64,000 nt of DNA. It comes from DATGPD01 sp041398565 (GTDB lineage Bacteria > Planctomycetota > UBA1135 > UBA2386). Position 1 is the first letter of the stretch, and every line of letters starts with the position of its first letter. Position numbers and translations under genes: made by a program. Shown here piece by piece: positions 20,188 through 29,417 of the stretch. The stretch lies in NCBI GenBank assembly GCA_041398565.1, contig JAWKUN010000003.1, positions 1,054,001 to 1,118,000 of the forward strand, read 5' to 3'. Below the pieces are notes generated by a model. The model was not told where the DNA came from. It did no database searches and saw only the letters and a list, made by a program, of their open reading frames with translations.

Positions 20188-20503
20188 GAATTCAACTTGG
20201 GGCTCTGCTGACCGTGACCGTCGCAGGGCGCCACGGTGATTCGAGCGCGCGCGCCCAGCCCGGGCAGTGTAGCGGAGTTCTGCGGGGGACGCGTCTCGCG
20301 AATCCTGGCGTGACCGACAAATCGGCGCTACGACGTCGCGCTGCCGCCGCGCGATTCGGTGCGGCTTCCTGTCGACCGCGTGCGCCGCTGGGGGGCGGAG
20401 TCGCCCGATCAGACGGTCGATCGGCAGCCTCGCGCGCCTCGCCGAAAAAACTGTCCGCCGCGCCCCCTCACATCGCCGGCTGCCAGCGGTCACAATGTAG
20501 GCA
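20188..20503. other. Divergent intergenic region between icmF and the 20504 gene
   Basis: This 316-bp region has no convincing ORF. A CACAAT hexamer at 20491-20496 sits just eight bases before the GTG start of the plus-strand gene, which would give an almost leaderless transcript. No cobalamin riboswitch was recognised on the icmF side. Confidence 0.35.
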
Positions 20504-21913
20504 GTGTTCACGCGGACCGTTGCCTTGCTGAGGACCGTCGCCCTGCCGGCCAGTTCGTCGCTGGCATGCCTGGCGTCGGTCATGGCGCAGGGCGCAGCGT
20601 ACGACACCACGGTCGTGCACGTCGAAGCGCTCGAAGAAGGGGCGATGAAGCGGGAGGACGTCCGCATCAGGCACAACCCGCTCGCCGAGAACGCTTGTGT
20701 GCTGGAGTGGCGCGACAACGTCCTGCCCCTGCCGGTCCCGGCGCATCGTGTTGCGCTCGGCCGCCTCGGCCCCGACCGCCTGGCCGTCCTCGCTGCTGGT
20801 GTGCGCGAACCGCTGGCGGTGTATGTGCTGGAAGGCGGCGGCGCCATCGCGCGGCTCGCGACCGATGGTGGACTTCGCTTGCCGCCGGCCTTCAACGGCG
20901 AGGGGTCGTGGCCGTTGGCCATCGGTCGGGAGGTCTTCGTCGTCGCCTTCGAGAAGGACCTGCGGGTCGAGCTGCGGGCGTTCGGCTTCGGCGACAAGGT
21001 GTTCGCAGCGCGCACGTTTCCGGCGGGTGTGAGCGGGTTCGACGTCAGCATCGACGAGCGTCTGCAGCGCATCAGCATCCAGCCGAGGGGTATCGCGGGC
21101 CTGGCGCCGCTCGAGTTCGTGCATCCCCTGGCGCCGCGCATCGAGTTCGTGGACGCCGTCCTCGACTTCGGCTCGGTCCCGGTCGGTGCTTCGCGCCGAG
21201 TGCGCGCACGTCTCCGCAACCCGACGAGCGACGCCATCGACGTGCAGGTGCGGGTCGAGGGCGAGTTCCGGCTCGACACCGCCCAGGTTCGTGTCGGTCC
21301 CGCGGCAACGGCGGAGGTCGTGGTCGAGTTCGTCCCGGGTGCGGTTCGCGAGCACCGTGGACAGCTGCTCGCCAGCCATCCGGGGCTCGAGCGCTCGCTG
21401 GTGCTGCCCTTGCGCGGTGCAGGCGTGCGGGCCGCTGCGGCTGCCGAAGCGACCCTCGACGTCACGCGTACCGAACTCCAGGTGACGCCCACCGAGGCGG
21501 TCTCGACGTCGAGGCCTTGGTCCGCACCATCGCCGGACGCGGACGCCACTGCAGGCGATGGGAGGGTTGCCGCGGCGCCTCGCGTGCCGGCACCGCCAAC
21601 GCTCGTCCCAACGCCGGTTGCACCGCGGCTCGAACAAGAAGGTGACCGCATCGTCGTGCGCGGCCGGCCTGGCGAACTCGTGTTGCTGGCGGCGGTGACC
21701 TTGCGGACGTCAGGCGCGGTTGCCCGCCCGGAGATCCCGCTGGCAACCTGGCGCCTGCGCCTATCCGCGACCGAGGGAGAGCAGCGGCTGTCCCTCGACG
21801 ACCTCGGCCTGCGGTCCGGACTGGGTCTGATCGTCGTGCGGCGCGCCGGCCGCCACCTGATCGACTCTCCCGTGCTGACGCCCGACCTGCGCGGCCGTCA
21901 GTCTGGCAACTGA
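20504..21913 (+). CDS. Exported protein with ASH/DUF1573-like Ig domain
   Basis: The 469-residue protein begins with a signal peptide (hydrophobic run, likely cleavage after VMAQG). The middle region reads like a beta-propeller or repeat without clear motif. At about residues 215-300 there is an ASH/DUF1573-type immunoglobulin fold: 'AVLDFGSVPVGASRRVRARLRNP'. A Pro/Ala/Thr-rich linker leads to a C-terminal beta-rich domain. The gene is probably periplasmic or surface-bound; its function is unknown. GTG at 20504 is the only start that keeps the signal peptide intact. Its end overlaps by 16 bp the 3' end of the convergent NTF2-like gene. Confidence 0.7.
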   Translation: MFTRTVALLRTVALPASSSLACLASVMAQGAAYDTTVVHVEALEEGAMKREDVRIRHNPLAENACVLEWRDNVLPLPVPAHRVALGRLGPDRLAVLAAGVREPLAVYVLEGGGAIARLATDGGLRLPPAFNGEGSWPLAIGREVFVVAFEKDLRVELRAFGFGDKVFAARTFPAGVSGFDVSIDERLQRISIQPRGIAGLAPLEFVHPLAPRIEFVDAVLDFGSVPVGASRRVRARLRNPTSDAIDVQVRVEGEFRLDTAQVRVGPAATAEVVVEFVPGAVREHRGQLLASHPGLERSLVLPLRGAGVRAAAAAEATLDVTRTELQVTPTEAVSTSRPWSAPSPDADATAGDGRVAAAPRVPAPPTLVPTPVAPRLEQEGDRIVVRGRPGELVLLAAVTLRTSGAVARPEIPLATWRLRLSATEGEQRLSLDDLGLRSGLGLIVVRRAGRHLIDSPVLTPDLRGRQSGN

Positions 21914-22311
21914 TCCTCGGCGCCCGCCGAGAAGTGCTGGTTGACGATCTTCCAGTCGTTGCCCATGCGTGCCAGCGTGAACGTGGCACGGCCGATCGCG
22001 GCCTGCTCGCGCCCGCCGGCGTCGATCTGCTGCATCTTCCAGCCGCCATGGGCGGTCGCGAAGTCGTCGCCGAAGCTCTGGATCTGCAGGTCCTTCAGCT
22101 CGAGCTTCAGCACCTCCATGTAGCGGAACTCCTGGTCGAGGAACTCCTCGTACGCGCCCCAACCCTGGTCGATCCGGCCGGAGCTGTCGAAGTGCACGAA
22201 GCGCTTGTCGGTCCAGAAGTGAGCCCGGTAGGCCTTGATGTCTCGGCTGTTGAACGCCTGCCGCATGTTGCGGAAGAAGTCTTCGATTTCCTTGTGGGCT
22301 TCGACGCTCAT
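21898..22311 (-). CDS. NTF2/SnoaL-like (DUF4440-type) protein
   Basis: The 137-residue protein starts MSVEAHKEIEDFF. The pattern 'NSRDIKAYRAHFWTDKRFVHFDSSG' with an aromatic-rich C-terminus ('GNDWKIVNQHFS') is typical of the cone-shaped NTF2/SnoaL fold, as in DUF4440 proteins with small hydrophobic ligands or unknown enzymatic roles. No signal peptide is seen with this start. A start 24 bases upstream (MVASANPV) is possible. It lies 109 bp downstream of the last amidohydrolase gene on the same strand and may be read from that operon. Confidence 0.75.
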   Translation of the reverse strand: MSVEAHKEIEDFFRNMRQAFNSRDIKAYRAHFWTDKRFVHFDSSGRIDQGWGAYEEFLDQEFRYMEVLKLELKDLQIQSFGDDFATAHGGWKMQQIDAGGREQAAIGRATFTLARMGNDWKIVNQHFSAGAEDQLPD

Positions 22312-22420
22312 GACCGGATTTGCGGACGCCACCATCAGAGGGAAGAACGGGGTGAGGGGCTTCGGTGGGGACGAGCGCGCCGCAGCACCAGTGGTCCTGA
22401 CGTCTGCTCGGGCCGTTTCC

Positions 22421-23857
22421 TCACCGACGAATATGCTGGTAGTAGGATTCCTTGGCCTTTTCGTAGACGACCTTTCCGTTGACCAGGGCCGTCTCGACGA
22501 AGGTCCTATAGGACAGCGGGTCGCCATCGAGAATCAAGACGTCAGCGTCCTTCCCGGGCTCCAGGCTGCCGACGCAGCTCTCCACGCCGGCGAGACGGGC
22601 GGCGTCGAGGGTCAGGGTCGCCAGCGCGTGTCGAGGATCCAGTCCGCCGCGAATCGCATACGCAGCATCGACTTGCGGCGTGTTGAGGTCTTGGCCCAGG
22701 ATGCCCCCGGTGCCCACCTGGGCGCCGCCGAAGCGACCGGATGGGCAAGTGACGGCGACCGGCACCCCGGCTTCTTGGAGGATCCTCGCCGCCGCCATGT
22801 TGGAACCGGTCTCGTCGGGCAGAGTCGGATCCGGCGCCACCGAGCGGCGCGGATTGAGCAGCACCATCGAGTTCGTGGTCGCGATCTCATCCGCCAGGAG
22901 CCAGCCCGTCACCGGGTCGTCGAGCACGACTCCCGTGCCGAGCAACTCGGCGATGCGGCAGGCCTGACGGATCTCATCGCGGTCGTCCGCGCCGTCGTCA
23001 TCGCCGCCACCACCCCCTCGGCGGCCGCCGCCGCCGCCACCCAGCCGCACCCACAGCCGGGCCTCGCCGCGCAGGATCCGCACCAGTTCTTCCGTGCCGG
23101 CAGGGGCCTGCGGGCGTGACGATCCGCCGCCGGCGCTCCGCCCGAACGAGCCGCGCCCACTGCTGGCGGGCGGACCGCCAGCAGCGGCCGTGGGCCGCGA
23201 GGGTGGGCTGGCCTCGGACGCGGCCACGTGCTCCTTGGCCTTGGCGACCAACTCGCGCAGGCGCGCCCACTCCGATGGCGACAGGGGCACCCGCATGACG
23301 TACGAGCACGCGGTCTTGCGGACCATGCTCTTGGCGTCGCCGTAGGCAAGCTTCACCAGGGCCGAGGTCCCCGACGGCGTGCCCTGGCCGCCGCCGGAGA
23401 CGTAGAGGTACGAGGTGATGCCGGCGGCGAGCCCGCGCTTGATGCTGGGATCGAAGGGATTGATCGCGTCCTTCACCTCGCCGGTGACGGACGACGACAG
23501 TCCCAGGCCCTGCGCCCGCGCTGCCACATAGCCCGGAGCCACGACTTTGCCATCGGCGCGGACGACCGTGGCGCCTTCGGGGATCGTGACGTCGTGCCCC
23601 ACGGCGTGGATGCGGTCGTCGCCGAGCAGGACGGTGGCGCCGCGCAGCACCCTTCCGTCGCCGATGTGGACGTCTCCGCCGGTGATCGCCGTCCACTTCT
23701 CCACCTTGGCGGGAGGTGGCACTTCGGCCGGCGCCGCCGGCGGCGCCGACGGGGCGCCGCCACGGCCGCGCCCACGGGCACGCCCGCGTTGCGCTGCGGC
23801 GTCGCTCGCGAACGTCGCCAGGGCCACGAGGGCCAGGAGTCGGAAGTGCAGATTCAT
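22421..23857 (-). CDS. Exported amidohydrolase-fold protein, array gene 8 (metal motif lost)
   Basis: The 478-residue protein has a signal peptide (MNLHFRLLALVALATFASDAAAQ) and an Arg/Gly/Ala-rich linker. The amidohydrolase N-terminal sandwich follows ('GDVHIGDGRVLRGATVLLGDDRI') and the C-terminal signature is 'VGSLEPGKDADVLILDGDP'. Where catalytic members have HxH after the first strand, it reads 'GYVAARAQGLG', so the metal site appears lost. A Gly-rich insert lies near residue 285-300. The ATG overlaps the stop of the upstream array gene by four bases (ATGA). It is the last gene of the eight-gene array. A non-catalytic or regulatory subunit is inferred. Confidence 0.85.
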   Translation of the reverse strand: MNLHFRLLALVALATFASDAAAQRGRARGRGRGGAPSAPPAAPAEVPPPAKVEKWTAITGGDVHIGDGRVLRGATVLLGDDRIHAVGHDVTIPEGATVVRADGKVVAPGYVAARAQGLGLSSSVTGEVKDAINPFDPSIKRGLAAGITSYLYVSGGGQGTPSGTSALVKLAYGDAKSMVRKTACSYVMRVPLSPSEWARLRELVAKAKEHVAASEASPPSRPTAAAGGPPASSGRGSFGRSAGGGSSRPQAPAGTEELVRILRGEARLWVRLGGGGGGRRGGGGGDDDGADDRDEIRQACRIAELLGTGVVLDDPVTGWLLADEIATTNSMVLLNPRRSVAPDPTLPDETGSNMAAARILQEAGVPVAVTCPSGRFGGAQVGTGGILGQDLNTPQVDAAYAIRGGLDPRHALATLTLDAARLAGVESCVGSLEPGKDADVLILDGDPLSYRTFVETALVNGKVVYEKAKESYYQHIRR

Positions 23858-25260
23858 CGGGCGTCGTCCTCGATCTCGTTGCCCTCCAACCACACGCCGC
23901 GCAGCTGGGCTACGGGGTCGAGCGGATCCGACGACCACAGGATCAGGTTGGCCGCCTTGCCCGGCTCGAGGCTACCCACCTGTTGGTCGACGCCCAGCGC
24001 CTTCGCCGGGGTGAGCGTGATGCCGCTCAGCGCGACCTCGGCCGGGAGGCCCGCGCGCACCAACTCGATGAGTTGTGGGCGCGTGGTGCGGAGCGGGTGG
24101 CCCTGATCCGGGAGGAGGAAGCCCACCTCGATGCCGCCGGCGTGCAGCCGTGCCGCCAGGTTCACCACGTACTGCGTGTTGGGCACCGTGTCGAAGTCCG
24201 GGCTCATCAGCACGGTGCACTTGCGCGACTTGAGCCGCTCGAGCACCAGTTCGAGTGCGCCTTCCGAGCCCGACGTCGCGTGCCGGCGGCTCACCACCAC
24301 GGTCGTGAAGCTCGCGTCCTGGCTCACGTCCTCCCAGTGGGCGAAGTCCATGGCCGAGTCGAGCTGCACGAAGGCGCGGGTCTTGCCGTCGAGCAGGTCC
24401 GCCATCGCCTCCTCGCCCGGGTCGGGCTCCTGCTGCGACCGCCCGCCGCGCCCGCGCGGACCCTCGCCGGCCGGAGCTTCCTTGCCCGGAGCTTCCTTCG
24501 CCGGCTCCTTGCCCGGCTCCGCCGGCTTGTCCGGCGGCGGCGTCTCGCCCTCGGGCTTCTCCTTGGGTGGCCCTTCGCCGGCGTCGGCCGGAGCCTCCTC
24601 CTTGGCTGCCTGGCGCCGCTTGCGCCGCTCGGACGCGCGCTTGCCGTCCTCGATCGCCTTGCGGATCAGGTCCTTGGTCTTGGTGTCCGCGATCGGCGCG
24701 AACGACAGGAACGCACTCTCGACCACTGTCATCGCTTTGACGTCGTCACCCTTGGGTCGCACGACCGCGCCCTGGCCGGGGAGGCCCCGCCCGGTCGGTG
24801 CGAGGCCGAGCGTGGTGACGCCATCGCGCAAGACATCGGCGAAGACGTCCTGCCGCGCGTAGAGGTGATCGAGCACCTTCTCGTCCGACTTGTTCTCGGC
24901 GTTGCCAGCCGGGCCCCCGCGCGACCCGCCGCGCCGTCGGCCGCCGCGCCGGAAGCGGTTGGGCCGGGGCTCCGACGGCGCGGCAGCCTGGGTCAGGCCG
25001 GTGTGCGCGTGTGCGTTCACGACCCCCGGCATGAGTGTGCCGCCTTGGGCGTCGATGGTGCGGTAGCCCGGCGGAGCCGTCACGTCGGCGCCGAGCTTCT
25101 CGATCCGGCCGTCGCGCACCAGCAGGGTGCCGCGCTCGATGGCGGGCCCGCTGATCGGCAGCAGGCGCGCGTTGACGATCGCCAGGCCCGGCCCGGATTG
25201 CGTTGCCGCCGTCGCCGCGAGCGCCAGCAAGATGACTGTGAGTCCGAGGGAACGCGTCAT
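23854..25260 (-). CDS. Exported amidohydrolase-fold protein, array gene 7 (HxH present)
   Basis: The 468-residue protein has a signal peptide (LTVILLALAATAATQ) and the HxH metal motif 'GVVNAHAHTGL' near residue 83. A long Lys/Glu/Pro-rich charged insert (about residues 200-285) precedes the second half. The C-terminal signature is 'VGSLEPGKAANLILWSSDP'. The other expected metal ligands are not all obvious, so activity is uncertain; the family hydrolyses amides, dipeptides or similar bonds with one or two metal ions. It overlaps the next gene by ATGA and follows the upstream gene after 21 bp, the widest gap in the array. Confidence 0.85.
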   Translation of the reverse strand: MTRSLGLTVILLALAATAATQSGPGLAIVNARLLPISGPAIERGTLLVRDGRIEKLGADVTAPPGYRTIDAQGGTLMPGVVNAHAHTGLTQAAAPSEPRPNRFRRGGRRRGGSRGGPAGNAENKSDEKVLDHLYARQDVFADVLRDGVTTLGLAPTGRGLPGQGAVVRPKGDDVKAMTVVESAFLSFAPIADTKTKDLIRKAIEDGKRASERRKRRQAAKEEAPADAGEGPPKEKPEGETPPPDKPAEPGKEPAKEAPGKEAPAGEGPRGRGGRSQQEPDPGEEAMADLLDGKTRAFVQLDSAMDFAHWEDVSQDASFTTVVVSRRHATSGSEGALELVLERLKSRKCTVLMSPDFDTVPNTQYVVNLAARLHAGGIEVGFLLPDQGHPLRTTRPQLIELVRAGLPAEVALSGITLTPAKALGVDQQVGSLEPGKAANLILWSSDPLDPVAQLRGVWLEGNEIEDDAR

Positions 25261-25281
25261 GTCTTGTCTCGGTTGTTGCTG

Positions 25282-26676
25282 TCAGAACAGCGGGCGGTCG
25301 GGGTTGCGGCGGTAGACGATGCGGCCGTTGACCACCGTCATGCGGACGTGGCTGCGCGGGTCGATCGGGTCGCCGCTCCACGCCACCAGGTCGGCGTCCT
25401 TGCCGGCGAGGAGCGAGCCGACGCGGTGGTCGATGCCCGCCATGCGCGCCGGGTTGATGGTGACCGCTCGGATGGCGACTTCGTCGGGCAGGCCGAGGCG
25501 CACACCCATGGCCGCCTGGAGCTGCAGCTGTTCCTGCGGCACGACCGGGGAGTCCGTGTTGATGGCGATGCCGTCGCGGCCGACCCCCTCGACAGGGCTG
25601 CGCCAGCCGTGCACGCCGCCTGCATACCAGCCAGCGGCGACGCCGACGAAGGTCGCGTCGTCGGGGTGGAAGTAGTACGCGCGCGGACCGGCGGCGATGG
25701 GCACGCCGGTGGCCTTGGCGACGTTGCTCAGACGGTAGGCGTCGAACGTGCCGTGGTCGACGAAGGTCCACAGACCGAACTCGAGGCGGAGTTCACGGAT
25801 CGTCTCGAGCACCACCTGGTACATCTGCGTGTGCACGCTGATCGGGTACTCGTGGCGGAACAGGCCGCGCAGGTAGTGGAGGTCTGCGCGGTACTCGGGC
25901 TTGGGTCCCTTGCCCTGATCGAAGGCCTCCCACGCCTCGTAGTACTCGCGCCCGCGCTCGAGGGTGAAGCGCAGGCCTTGGTTCATGCCGATGACACCGG
26001 CGCCGAGATCGCCGGAGCCGCGCTCGGGATTGCCGGCCTGGGCGATCTTGAGGCTACCGGGAAAGCGGATGAGGGCTTCCTCCGGCGAGCGCCCCGCCGT
26101 CTTGGTGAGCGTTCCGAAGCCGCCCATGTTCGAGCCCGACCCAGGGATGTACAGAGCGCTGGTCACGCCGCCGGCCAGGGCCATCCGCATGGCGCGGTGG
26201 TCCATGGTGATCAGGTCGACGGTGCGGAACTCGGGGTTGGTGGCGTGGACCGTGTCGTTGATGTCGCCCTGACCCGGGCTGCTGATGTGGTTGTGCAGAT
26301 CGATGAAGCCGGGCAGCAACCAGGCGTCGCCGCAGTCGACCACCTCGTAGCCGTCGGGGATCGTGACCTCGGTCGCCTTGCCGACGGCCACGAGGTCGCC
26401 GTCCTTGCTCAGCACGACTCCGTTCTCGATCGGCGGTCCGTCGATGGGAAGGACGCGGGCGGCACGGAACGCGTAGGCCGGGCTCGGCACCTTGAGCGGT
26501 CCCCACACCGCCACCTTGTGCTCTGCCTCGGTGCGCGGCCGGTGGCCGTAGTAGATCTGCATCGACAGCGCGGCCTGATCGGGGCGCGGCGACAGCTCGA
26601 GCTGGGCCGAACTCGCCGCCGCCAGGAGTGCCGTCAGGGCGACGCCTGCGGCTCGATGGTGGGCGCTTGCGTTCAT
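25282..26676 (-). CDS. Exported metal-dependent amidohydrolase, array gene 6 (best candidate for the catalytic member)
   Basis: The 464-residue protein has a signal peptide ending near SAQLE. Of all array members it keeps the most complete metal set: DLHNH (HxH near residues 124-126), a His in 'SVHTQMY' near 282, a His in 'FVDHGTFD' near 306, and the terminal Asp in 'INTDSP' near 374. The C-terminal signature 'VGSLLAGKDADLVAWSGDP' follows. It resembles exported imidazolonepropionase-like or dipeptidase-like amidohydrolases; the substrate is unknown. The start overlaps the stop of the upstream double-module gene by four bases. Confidence 0.9.
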   Translation of the reverse strand: MNASAHHRAAGVALTALLAAASSAQLELSPRPDQAALSMQIYYGHRPRTEAEHKVAVWGPLKVPSPAYAFRAARVLPIDGPPIENGVVLSKDGDLVAVGKATEVTIPDGYEVVDCGDAWLLPGFIDLHNHISSPGQGDINDTVHATNPEFRTVDLITMDHRAMRMALAGGVTSALYIPGSGSNMGGFGTLTKTAGRSPEEALIRFPGSLKIAQAGNPERGSGDLGAGVIGMNQGLRFTLERGREYYEAWEAFDQGKGPKPEYRADLHYLRGLFRHEYPISVHTQMYQVVLETIRELRLEFGLWTFVDHGTFDAYRLSNVAKATGVPIAAGPRAYYFHPDDATFVGVAAGWYAGGVHGWRSPVEGVGRDGIAINTDSPVVPQEQLQLQAAMGVRLGLPDEVAIRAVTINPARMAGIDHRVGSLLAGKDADLVAWSGDPIDPRSHVRMTVVNGRIVYRRNPDRPLF

Positions 26677-29417
26677 CGCGGTCCTCGTGAGCGGTTGTCG
26701 ACGACGATCTCGCCGTTGCAGACCACGGCCTCGACGCGGCTCTGCAGTTCGAAGGGATCGCCGCTGAACAACACCAGGTCGGCGTCCTTGCCCGGGGTCA
26801 GGCTGCCGACCCGGTCGGCGATGCCCAGCAAGGTCGCCGGGTGCAGGGTCACGGCACGCAGCGCCGCGTCGGCGTCGAGACCGTGGTGCACGGCGTAGGC
26901 CGCGTGCACGGGAAGGAAGCGTGCGCCGGCCGTGGCGGCCGACACGATCGCGACCTGCACTCCGGCGTCGTCGAGTTGCTTGGCGACGTTGACCTCGACG
27001 CCGTCCTCGTTCTTGACGAAGTCCGGATCGAGCAACACACCGGCCTTCTCCTCGCCGAGGATCGCCGGCGTGCGCGCCGCGTCGACGGCGTCGTGCAGCA
27101 CGGTCCGCACCTTGTTGGTCTTGGCCCATTCCAGCACGCGGGCGATGGCCGGCGCCTTGCCGGCGCGGACGACTGCCACGGCCTTGCCTTCGAGCAGCGC
27201 CCGCATGGGTTCCAGGCTCTCGTCGATGCGTGGCTTGCGCAGGCCGCCTCCGCCGAGGTCGGCGGGGACGTCCTTGCTGACGCGCTTGGCCTTCACCGGG
27301 CCGTTGAGGAAGCCGCCGCGGAGCGTCGCGTCGAGAGTGTCGTCGGCGACGGAGCCCTCGAGGGTGACGCTGCCGCCCATGCCGAGGGCGAACGACAGGC
27401 TCAGCTTGCCGTCCTTGAAGGTGCCGCGCTCGATGTCGGTCGGTGGCCGCTCCTGGCCGCGCATGACGATGGCGACCTGACCGGCGACGGCCTCGCCGCT
27501 GAGCTTGAGGTTGAGGTTGAAGCCGATGGTGAACGGCAGCTGCGGGTTCTGCAGGTCGCCTTCCCAGACACCGGTGATCGGGTCTTCCTCCGACGGCTTC
27601 TCCAGCGGGATCTCGACCTCCTTGCCCTCGGCCAGCGCCTTCTCGTACTTCTGCCAGCTCTCGATGTAGCGCTGCGTGCGCTCGACCAACGAATCGAGCG
27701 CGTCGAGGGCATCCGGATCGACACCTTCGACCACGAACCGCTGGGCGGCGACCGGTTTGACGACCAGGCCGCCCGCGTCGCGCGCGCCGGTCTTCAACGC
27801 AGCGGCGCGACCGGACACGGCGGTGCCGTCCTTGCCGGAGACGACGACGGTGGTCACGCCCGCTGCCAGTGCCGCGCGCAACGTGGGGTCGTCGCGGGCG
27901 ACGACGTTCGCCACCATCTGGTCGGCGGCGCCGCGGGGGATCTGGCCGTCACCTCCCACTGCCGAGAGGCCGGCGTGGCAGTAGGCGTCGACGAAGCCCG
28001 GCACCACGACGCCTCGCGTCTCGAGCACGCGGGCGCCGAAGGGGATCGACAGGTTCTGGCCGACGGCCTTGATCTTGCCGTGCTCGACCAGCACCACGGC
28101 GTCGTGCAGCGGCGGACCGTCGGCGGTCAGCACCCTGGCGGCGCGGATGGCGAGCAGGTCGGCACGGCCGGCGCGCGCGAAGGCCAACTCGCCCTGGACG
28201 TAGGTCTTCTCGACCACCGTGCCGGTGGCCAGCGGGTCGCCACTCAGCACGACGAAGTCGGCGTCGCGGCCGGGCGCGAGAACGCCGACCCGGTCGGCGA
28301 CCCCGAGCACCTTGGCGGCGTCGCCGGTGATCGCACGCAGCGCCAGCGGCGCCGGGACCCCGGCGCGGACCGTCAGAGCTGCCAGCAGCAGCAGGTCCTG
28401 CAGATCGTCGTCGTGGCTCGGCGACAGCGCGAGGGGCAGCTCCAGGCGGGCGGCGGCCACCGCGGCGTCGAGGGTCACGCGCGGCGTCTCGTCGAGCCTG
28501 TTCTCGCCACCCGGGTTGGTACGGCCGGGGCGCACCGGCAGGCGCAGCGACACCATCGCGCCCGCGCGCGCCACCAATGCGGCGACCTTGTCCACCTCGG
28601 CGGGATCCTCCAGCACCAGGCGGGCGCCGAGCGCTCCGGCCAGTTGCAGGGCACGGCGGATGTCGTCGCCGCGCCCGGCGGCGGCGCGCACGGGTAGCTC
28701 GCCGCGCAGCACGCGCAGCAGCGCCGCCGGGTCGTACTGGTTCTCGTCGGCACCGGGGCCGACGTCGTCGAGGCCCTGTTGCGCAGCCACCTGCGCCTCA
28801 CGGAACACGCGGCGCAGCTCGGCGAGCTGCGAGATGCGCGCCGTCGGCAGCTGCCGGCGGGCGGGGCGGAGTGGATCGTCGGCGGTGGGGGCCGCACCCG
28901 GCTCGAACAGCGGCGGCGCCTTGGTACTGGGCTCGCCGAGCGTCACGCGCAGGCAGCAGGTGCTGCGCAGCACGCGCGCGTCGTCCTCGCCGAATGTCTT
29001 GACCACCGAGCCCTGGCCGGGCACCAGCCGGTTGCGGCCGGGAGACAAGTACACCGTGGTGACGCCACCCGCGAGCGCGCGCTGCTGCTCGCGGCTGAAG
29101 TCGAACGCATCGACGGCGACCACGTCGGGGGTCACCTGGTAGTCGGAGTCCGCGTTGCCCGCCAAGTCGGTGTCGGCAGCGATCAGGCCAGGCACGACCA
29201 CTTTGTCGCGCAGATCGACCACCGGTAGTGCGTCGGCACCGGTCGGCGCGGCCTCGCCGACGTGCTCGAGGCGACCGTTGCGTACCAGCAGGTAGCCGCT
29301 CGCGAGCGAGCGTCCGTCGCCGAGGTGGATGCGTCCGCAGCGGACCACGTAGGCGTCCTGCGCCAGCGCCGCGGTGGCCAGCGCCGCGGCCAGGAGGGCC
29401 GGCAGGGTTCGCTTCAC
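26673..29417 (-). CDS. Exported double-module amidohydrolase-fold protein, array gene 5
   Basis: The 914-residue protein contains two complete amidohydrolase-like modules. Module 1 (residues about 20-415) ends with 'VGVLAPGRDADFVVLSGDP'. Module 2 (about 420-914) opens with 'AARVLTADGPPLHDAVVLV' and ends with 'VGSLTPGKDADLVLFSGDP'. Neither keeps HxH: module 1 has 'GLIAADTDLAG' and module 2 'GFVDAYCHAGL'. Module 2 carries an inserted beta-barrel-like domain (residues about 605-705; 'ITGVWEGDLQNPQLPF' and 'GSFKDGKLS'-type strands) of the kind found in bacterial hydrolases. The GTG start overlaps the upstream stop (GTGA), and the stop overlaps the next start (ATGA). A scaffold role is inferred. 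Confidence 0.87.
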   Translation of the reverse strand: MKRTLPALLAAALATAALAQDAYVVRCGRIHLGDGRSLASGYLLVRNGRLEHVGEAAPTGADALPVVDLRDKVVVPGLIAADTDLAGNADSDYQVTPDVVAVDAFDFSREQQRALAGGVTTVYLSPGRNRLVPGQGSVVKTFGEDDARVLRSTCCLRVTLGEPSTKAPPLFEPGAAPTADDPLRPARRQLPTARISQLAELRRVFREAQVAAQQGLDDVGPGADENQYDPAALLRVLRGELPVRAAAGRGDDIRRALQLAGALGARLVLEDPAEVDKVAALVARAGAMVSLRLPVRPGRTNPGGENRLDETPRVTLDAAVAAARLELPLALSPSHDDDLQDLLLLAALTVRAGVPAPLALRAITGDAAKVLGVADRVGVLAPGRDADFVVLSGDPLATGTVVEKTYVQGELAFARAGRADLLAIRAARVLTADGPPLHDAVVLVEHGKIKAVGQNLSIPFGARVLETRGVVVPGFVDAYCHAGLSAVGGDGQIPRGAADQMVANVVARDDPTLRAALAAGVTTVVVSGKDGTAVSGRAAALKTGARDAGGLVVKPVAAQRFVVEGVDPDALDALDSLVERTQRYIESWQKYEKALAEGKEVEIPLEKPSEEDPITGVWEGDLQNPQLPFTIGFNLNLKLSGEAVAGQVAIVMRGQERPPTDIERGTFKDGKLSLSFALGMGGSVTLEGSVADDTLDATLRGGFLNGPVKAKRVSKDVPADLGGGGLRKPRIDESLEPMRALLEGKAVAVVRAGKAPAIARVLEWAKTNKVRTVLHDAVDAARTPAILGEEKAGVLLDPDFVKNEDGVEVNVAKQLDDAGVQVAIVSAATAGARFLPVHAAYAVHHGLDADAALRAVTLHPATLLGIADRVGSLTPGKDADLVLFSGDPFELQSRVEAVVCNGEIVVDNRSRGPR

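Noticed and set aside
16768..21651. Extension of IcmF to a 1627-residue protein
   Set aside because: The 490 extra N-terminal residues are Arg/Ser-rich, antisense to the plus-strand gene at 20504, and unlike any IcmF. The cobalamin domain starts shortly after MTQVEST.
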